Source of the DNA: Actinomycetes bacterium
Lineage (GTDB): Bacteria; Actinomycetota; Acidimicrobiia; Acidimicrobiales; RAAP-2
Direction of reading: 5' to 3'
NCBI GenBank assembly: GCA_021849435.1
Contig: JAJZSX010000033.1
Location: 1-12,426, forward strand
DNA: 12,426 nucleotides
Below are positions 6,907-12,426 of this stretch, piece by piece. Under the pieces are notes generated by a model. The model ran no database searches. It saw only the letters and a list, made by a program, of their open reading frames with translations, and was not told the origin of the DNA. How positions within the stretch are numbered: the first letter of the stretch is position 1; each line of letters begins with the position of its first letter. Both the position numbers and the translations under genes were made by a program.

Positions 6907-7679
6907 CGGATCGCCTCGAGCAGCGCGGCCCCGTCGATGGGCGTCTCGAACCACCACGAGAGCTGGCGCGCGGCTTGGTACGCCAGCATCGCAAGACCAT
7001 TCACCACTCGACAACCGCTCTCTTCGTACTGCGCCAACCAGGGGGACACCCGCGGCTCATACGTTATATCGACCGCCACCGCGCCGGGCTTCGTGGGAGT
7101 CGTCGGCACCGCCACGCGGCCCTCGATCGGCGTCGCGTTCACGATCAGATCGGCCCGATCATCACCGTCGACGCCTTCGGCGACGACGTCGTAGGCCAAC
7201 GCCAGGGCCCGCACCGACGCCGCGGAGCGTCCGAGCACCCTGACCCGGGTCGCGCCCGCGAGGGCCAGGGCGTCGACGATTGCGCGCGCGGCCCCGCCGG
7301 CGCCGAGCAGCACGACCGTTCGACCCGCGACGTCAAAACCGAGCTCACCGCGCAACGAGTCGACGAAGCCCGCGCCGTCGGTGTTGGCCCCCTCGATGCG
7401 CCCCTGACGCACGAGGAGCGAGTTCACGGCGCCGATGCGCGCCGCCGCCTCGTCGAGGTGCGCACAGAGCGCCAGCACCTGGGTCTTCAGGGGCATCGTC
7501 ACCGAGAGGGCATCGTAGGAACCCGCGAGCAGCGCCGCCACGGTGTCGACGTCGCCGCTCGCGACCTCGATGCGCGTCGATGTCCCCGTTACCCCCGCGA
7601 GTGCCATGCCCGCCTCGTGCAGTTGGGGCGAGAGCGAATGGGCGATCGGCGAGCCGATGACCCCGACGCGCCAGTTCAC
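6903..7679 (-). CDS. aroE: shikimate dehydrogenase
   Basis: AroE reduces 3-dehydroshikimate to shikimate with NADPH in aromatic amino acid and chorismate synthesis. At 258 residues it is slightly short but complete. The shikimate site is in SPIAHSLSPQLHE (10-22). The catalytic pair is K65 in VTMPLK and D101 in NTDGAGF, matching E. coli K65 and D102, and N86 sits in AVNSLL. The dinucleotide-binding loop is GAGGAARA (126-133), NATP occurs at 181-184, and NGLAMLAYQAARQ (227-239) is the C-terminal substrate block. The canonical NRT motif that usually marks NADPH preference is replaced by LGRSAAS (149-155), where R151 keeps a basic residue. The GTG start overlaps the mltG stop as GTGA and its stop overlaps rodA the same way. 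No other aro gene is adjacent. Confidence 0.96.
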   Translation of the reverse strand: MNWRVGVIGSPIAHSLSPQLHEAGMALAGVTGTSTRIEVASGDVDTVAALLAGSYDALSVTMPLKTQVLALCAHLDEAAARIGAVNSLLVRQGRIEGANTDGAGFVDSLRGELGFDVAGRTVVLLGAGGAARAIVDALALAGATRVRVLGRSAASVRALALAYDVVAEGVDGDDRADLIVNATPIEGRVAVPTTPTKPGAVAVDITYEPRVSPWLAQYEESGCRVVNGLAMLAYQAARQLSWWFETPIDGAALLEAIR

Positions 7680-8662
7680 CGGACCCCGTTCGCGGCGCCG
7701 ATGCGCTCGTTGGCGAGCTGCTGGGCGAAGGTGGTGGCGAAGGCCTCGGTGCCCGAGCGGTTCACGACCGTGAAGTACAGCCAGGGCCCCGGCGGCGGGT
7801 TCAGGACCGCGCGCAGGGCGTCACGCGAGACCGTGCAGATCGGCGTCGGGGTGAGACCAGCGACCAGGTACGTGTTGTAGGGCGATTTGGTCGTGAGCAT
7901 CGCGTGGGTGACCGTGCCGCCGTCCATGCCCAGCGCGTAGAGCACCGTCGCGTCCATCTGCAGTGGACCGCCCCGCGCGAGGCGGTTGTAGATCACCCGA
8001 GCGACCTTGGGCATGTTCCGAGGGTAGTAGCCCTCCTTGTCGACGATCGACGCCGCCGTGATCAGCTGATACGCGCTCAGGCCCGCGCGGGTCGTGCTCG
8101 GGTCGAGTCCGAGCGAGGCGGCCTGGGCGTCAAAGGCTGCGACCATCTCGCCGAGCAGTCGTCGCGGCGTCAGCTGGGGCGTGATGCGGTACTGCCCGAC
8201 GCCAATCAGTCCCTCGAGCGATCCCGCCGGGTGAAAGGGGCTCGAGGTGGCGAGGGAGGCCGCGTCGGCTAGGAAGTGGTCGGCGTAGGTCGCACCCTCG
8301 CGCGCGGCGACCTGCAGGGCGACCTCGTGCAGGGTGAGCCCGGGGGTGACCGTCACGAGCGGTGCGGCGAGCACGCCCTTCACGACGGCGAAAGACGAGC
8401 GCTGGTGGAACTGGTAGGTCCCGGGATAGACCGTCGGCGCACCGAGCAACAAGTCGATGCGAAAAGCGAGGGGGCTCGCGATCACCCCGGCGCGGTGCAG
8501 CTCGCCGGCGATGACCGAGAGCGAGTCGCCCGGGTGCACGGTGATCCGCACCAGGCGTCCCTCGCCGCCGAGTGGGTAGGCCTGCAGGAAGAACCACGCG
8601 AGCACGAGCGCCATCGCGCCGAGCGCACCGCCGAGGATCCACCCCACCGCCTTAGGGCGCAC
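7676..8662 (-). CDS. mltG: endolytic murein transglycosylase MltG (YceG-like)
   Basis: MltG is a single-pass inner-membrane lytic transglycosylase that cleaves nascent glycan strands and so sets their length. From GTG 8662 it has 328 residues. A short basic tail is followed by one helix (about residues 7-28), then a LysM-like region (VRITVHPGDSLSVIAGELH, about 38-56) and the YceG domain. The active-site segment TAASIVDKEG holds the presumed catalytic Glu at residue 210. PLQMDATVLYALG, KSPYNTYLVAGLTPTPI and LYFTVVNRSGTEAF follow in the usual order. Two family motifs differ: the first acid of the usual E-K-E is D, and LEGLIGVGQYR replaces the typical L-E-G-Y-L-F-P. The start is uncertain. TTG 8674 would add four residues, and GTG 8647, just after the ruvX stop, would remove five. 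The gene overlaps ruvX by 11 bases from the chosen start, and aroE by four. Confidence 0.92.
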   Translation of the reverse strand: MRPKAVGWILGGALGAMALVLAWFFLQAYPLGGEGRLVRITVHPGDSLSVIAGELHRAGVIASPLAFRIDLLLGAPTVYPGTYQFHQRSSFAVVKGVLAAPLVTVTPGLTLHEVALQVAAREGATYADHFLADAASLATSSPFHPAGSLEGLIGVGQYRITPQLTPRRLLGEMVAAFDAQAASLGLDPSTTRAGLSAYQLITAASIVDKEGYYPRNMPKVARVIYNRLARGGPLQMDATVLYALGMDGGTVTHAMLTTKSPYNTYLVAGLTPTPICTVSRDALRAVLNPPPGPWLYFTVVNRSGTEAFATTFAQQLANERIGAANGVR

Positions 8663-9068
8663 GAAGACCGTCAAGGTAGTGCTCGAGCAAGATGACGGCC
8701 GCCGCGCTGTCGACCCGATCGCGGTGATCGGCCGCGCGGTGCCCCGCCGCGTGCAGTCCCCTCGTCGCCTCGCGCGTGGTCAGGCGCTCGTCCCACTGGA
8801 TAACCGTCGAGTGGTGCAGCGCGGCGCGCAACTGGTGAAAGAGCCCGTCGGCCATTAGCGTGCTCGCCGTCTCGCGACCCGACAGGGCGACCGGTCGGCC
8901 CACGACCACGAGGTCGACGAACTCCTCGTCGACCATCTGGCCGATGCGCACGAGCAGCGAGTCGTCCACGCTGATCGCCGGGCGCGGAAAGGCCATCGTG
9001 CGCGCGGAGTCGCTGATGGCCACGCCACACCGCTTGGATCCAGGATCGAGCCCGAGTATGCGTCCCAC
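8652..9068 (-). CDS. ruvX: Holliday junction resolvase-like / pre-16S rRNA nuclease RuvX (YqgF)
   Basis: YqgF-family proteins have an RNase H-like fold. They are named as putative Holliday junction resolvases, and E. coli YqgF takes part in maturing the 5' end of 16S rRNA. The 138-residue length is typical. The N-terminal ILGLDPGSKRCGVAISD (4-20) carries the first metal-binding Asp (D8). VDLVVVGRPVALSG (51-64) is the second block, QWDERLTTREA (91-101) holds the acidic and Thr residues of the third, and DRVDSAAAVILLEHYLD (117-133) the last, with D120 as the likely final metal ligand. The GTG start lies four bases after the alaS TAG, so translation is probably coupled; longer forms starting upstream would run into alaS and lack homology. 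The alaS-ruvX-mltG order is widely conserved in bacteria. Confidence 0.95.
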   Translation of the reverse strand: MGRILGLDPGSKRCGVAISDSARTMAFPRPAISVDDSLLVRIGQMVDEEFVDLVVVGRPVALSGRETASTLMADGLFHQLRAALHHSTVIQWDERLTTREATRGLHAAGHRAADHRDRVDSAAAVILLEHYLDGLRAP

Positions 9069-9072
9069 GGTC

Positions 9073-11619
<2,547 letters not shown>

Positions 11620-11632
11620 GGCCCTTACTCTA
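11620..11632 (-). promoter_or_regulatory. putative -10 element for a leaderless alaS transcript inside the rarA end
   Basis: On the minus strand TAGAGT (11632 down to 11627) is followed by seven bases and the alaS GTG at 11619. The hexamer shares its last base with the rarA stop codon TAA (11627-11625). There is an AAGGG two bases from the GTG, too close for a normal ribosome site. The bases are also constrained by the last two rarA codons, so the match could be chance. If real, alaS can be transcribed apart from rarA. Confidence 0.35.
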
Positions 11633-12426
11633 CTGGCGACCCCGTCGTTCCCGGGTCCTGACGGTTCGTGCGCGCCCGCCAGTCGCGCACCGTCGCGAGC
11701 TCCGCGCCGTGGACCGACGGCTCGAAGAAGGTGGCGCCGACTAGGGGGTCGGGCAGGTACTGCTGGGCGACCCACCCCGCCGGGTCGTCGTGGGGGTAGC
11801 GATACTCGAGCCCGAAGCCCTCGCTCGCGGCGCTCGCGTAGTGCGCGTCGCGCAGGTGATCGGGCACGTCGGCCCCGCCGTCGCGCACCGCGGCGCTCAC
11901 CGCGCCAAGCGCCCGGGTCACGCTATTGCTCTTGGGCGCAAGGGCGAGGGCGATCGTGACGTGCGCGAGGGTGAGACGAGCCTCGGGCAGGCCCACGAGC
12001 TCGATCGCCCTCGCGCCCGCCTCAGCCGTGACGAGCGCCATCGGATCGGCGAGTCCCACGTCCTCGCTCGCGAGGATCACGAGGCGCCGCGCGAGGAAGC
12101 GCGCGCTCTCGCCACTCTCGAGCAAGGTGACGAGCCAGTACAGCGCGGCGTCGGGATCCGAGCCCCGCACCGACTTGATGAGGGCGCTCACCTGGTCGTA
12201 GTGGGTATCGCGCGACTGGTGGTAGACCCGGCCGTCGCGCGCGCGCACGACGTGCCCGACCTCGACCGCGCGGCCAGGTCCAGCCAGCACGACCGCGGTG
12301 TCCAACGTCGTGAGCACGCTTCGCGCGTCGCCGTCGCCCGACCCGACGAGTGCCTCCTCGGCCGCCTCGCTCACCGTCACGCCGCGCAGCTGCGCCCCGC
12401 GCTCGATCAGGGCCCGCAGGTCGCCC
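11625..12426 (-). CDS. rarA: replication-associated recombination protein A (RarA/MgsA), 5' end off window
   Basis: RarA is an AAA+ ATPase of the clamp-loader family acting at stalled replication forks with SSB. Only the C-terminal 266 residues are in the window; the Walker A and B motifs lie beyond the right edge. What is visible starts in the AAA+ lid: DLRALIERG, then the sensor-2-type GDGDARSVL (30-38 of the visible part). The conserved tetramerisation/MgsA C-terminal domain follows: HYDQVSALIKSVRGSDPDAA (75-94), FLARRLVILASEDVGLADP (110-128), ALAPKSNSV (161-169) and YPHDDPAGWVAQQYLPD (210-226). The ending FFEPSVHGAEL and a short tail are typical. Stop TAA precedes the alaS GTG by five bases. 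The rarA-alaS neighbourhood is common in actinobacteria. Confidence 0.95.
   Translation of the reverse strand, partial: GDLRALIERGAQLRGVTVSEAAEEALVGSGDGDARSVLTTLDTAVVLAGPGRAVEVGHVVRARDGRVYHQSRDTHYDQVSALIKSVRGSDPDAALYWLVTLLESGESARFLARRLVILASEDVGLADPMALVTAEAGARAIELVGLPEARLTLAHVTIALALAPKSNSVTRALGAVSAAVRDGGADVPDHLRDAHYASAASEGFGLEYRYPHDDPAGWVAQQYLPDPLVGATFFEPSVHGAELATVRDWRARTNRQDPGTTGSPVE

Noticed and set aside
6907..7014. A longer rodA start at 7014.
   Set aside because: The added residues are read from inside aroE in another frame and look non-coding, while GTG 6906 gives the same GTGA overlap seen at two other junctions.
11620..11775. A 52-residue N-terminal extension of alaS starting at an ATG at 11775.
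   Set aside because: The extension lies entirely within the rarA 3' coding region, is Arg/Gly/Pro-rich, and alanyl-tRNA synthetase homology begins right at GTG 11619.

Overview
This is a GC-rich stretch of bacterial chromosome, roughly 70% G+C by eye. It is densely packed with housekeeping genes. The gene set (a Ppm1-type mannosyl-polyprenol synthase, a large SEDS protein of the mycobacterial RodA type, and a rarA-alaS-ruvX-mltG-aroE string) and the near-universal GTG start codons point to an actinobacterium. The AlaS flavour and the operon order make me lean towards class Acidimicrobiia, but that is inference. I see no rRNA, tRNA, CRISPR array, insertion sequence, phage gene or integration scar, and no intergenic gap longer than 75 bases.

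Left part (1-5304): two divergent pairs alternate. A GT2 polyprenyl-phosphate mannose synthase (minus strand, cut by the left edge) faces away from an LPG-synthase-TM/flippase-like membrane protein (805-1863, plus). That protein runs tail-to-tail into polyphosphate kinase ppk1 (1817-3886, minus). Ppk1 shares a 47-base divergent promoter region with a 456-residue SEDS peptidoglycan polymerase (3934-5304, plus).

Right part (5291-12426): a seven-gene minus-strand operon reads, in transcription order, rarA (5' end off the window) - alaS - ruvX - mltG - aroE - rodA - DUF151 bifunctional nuclease. Spacings are 5 and 4 bases, then a short overlap, then three identical 4-base GTGA stop/start overlaps. 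The last gene meets the SEDS gene tail-to-tail with a 14-base overlap. The operon mixes replication-fork maintenance, alanine charging, rRNA processing, glycan-strand termination (MltG), the shikimate pathway and glycan polymerisation (RodA).

Nine of the ten visible starts are read as GTG; only the flippase-like gene uses ATG. Three GTG starts (the GT2 gene, the 456-residue SEDS gene, alaS) have a TANNNT hexamer 6-7 bases upstream and no convincing Shine-Dalgarno. That is the layout of leaderless transcripts known from actinobacteria. I found no new multi-gene system. The points worth checking are the leaderless-promoter pattern, the two SEDS polymerases 460 bases apart, the MltG/RodA coupling, and the GT2/flippase-like pair.
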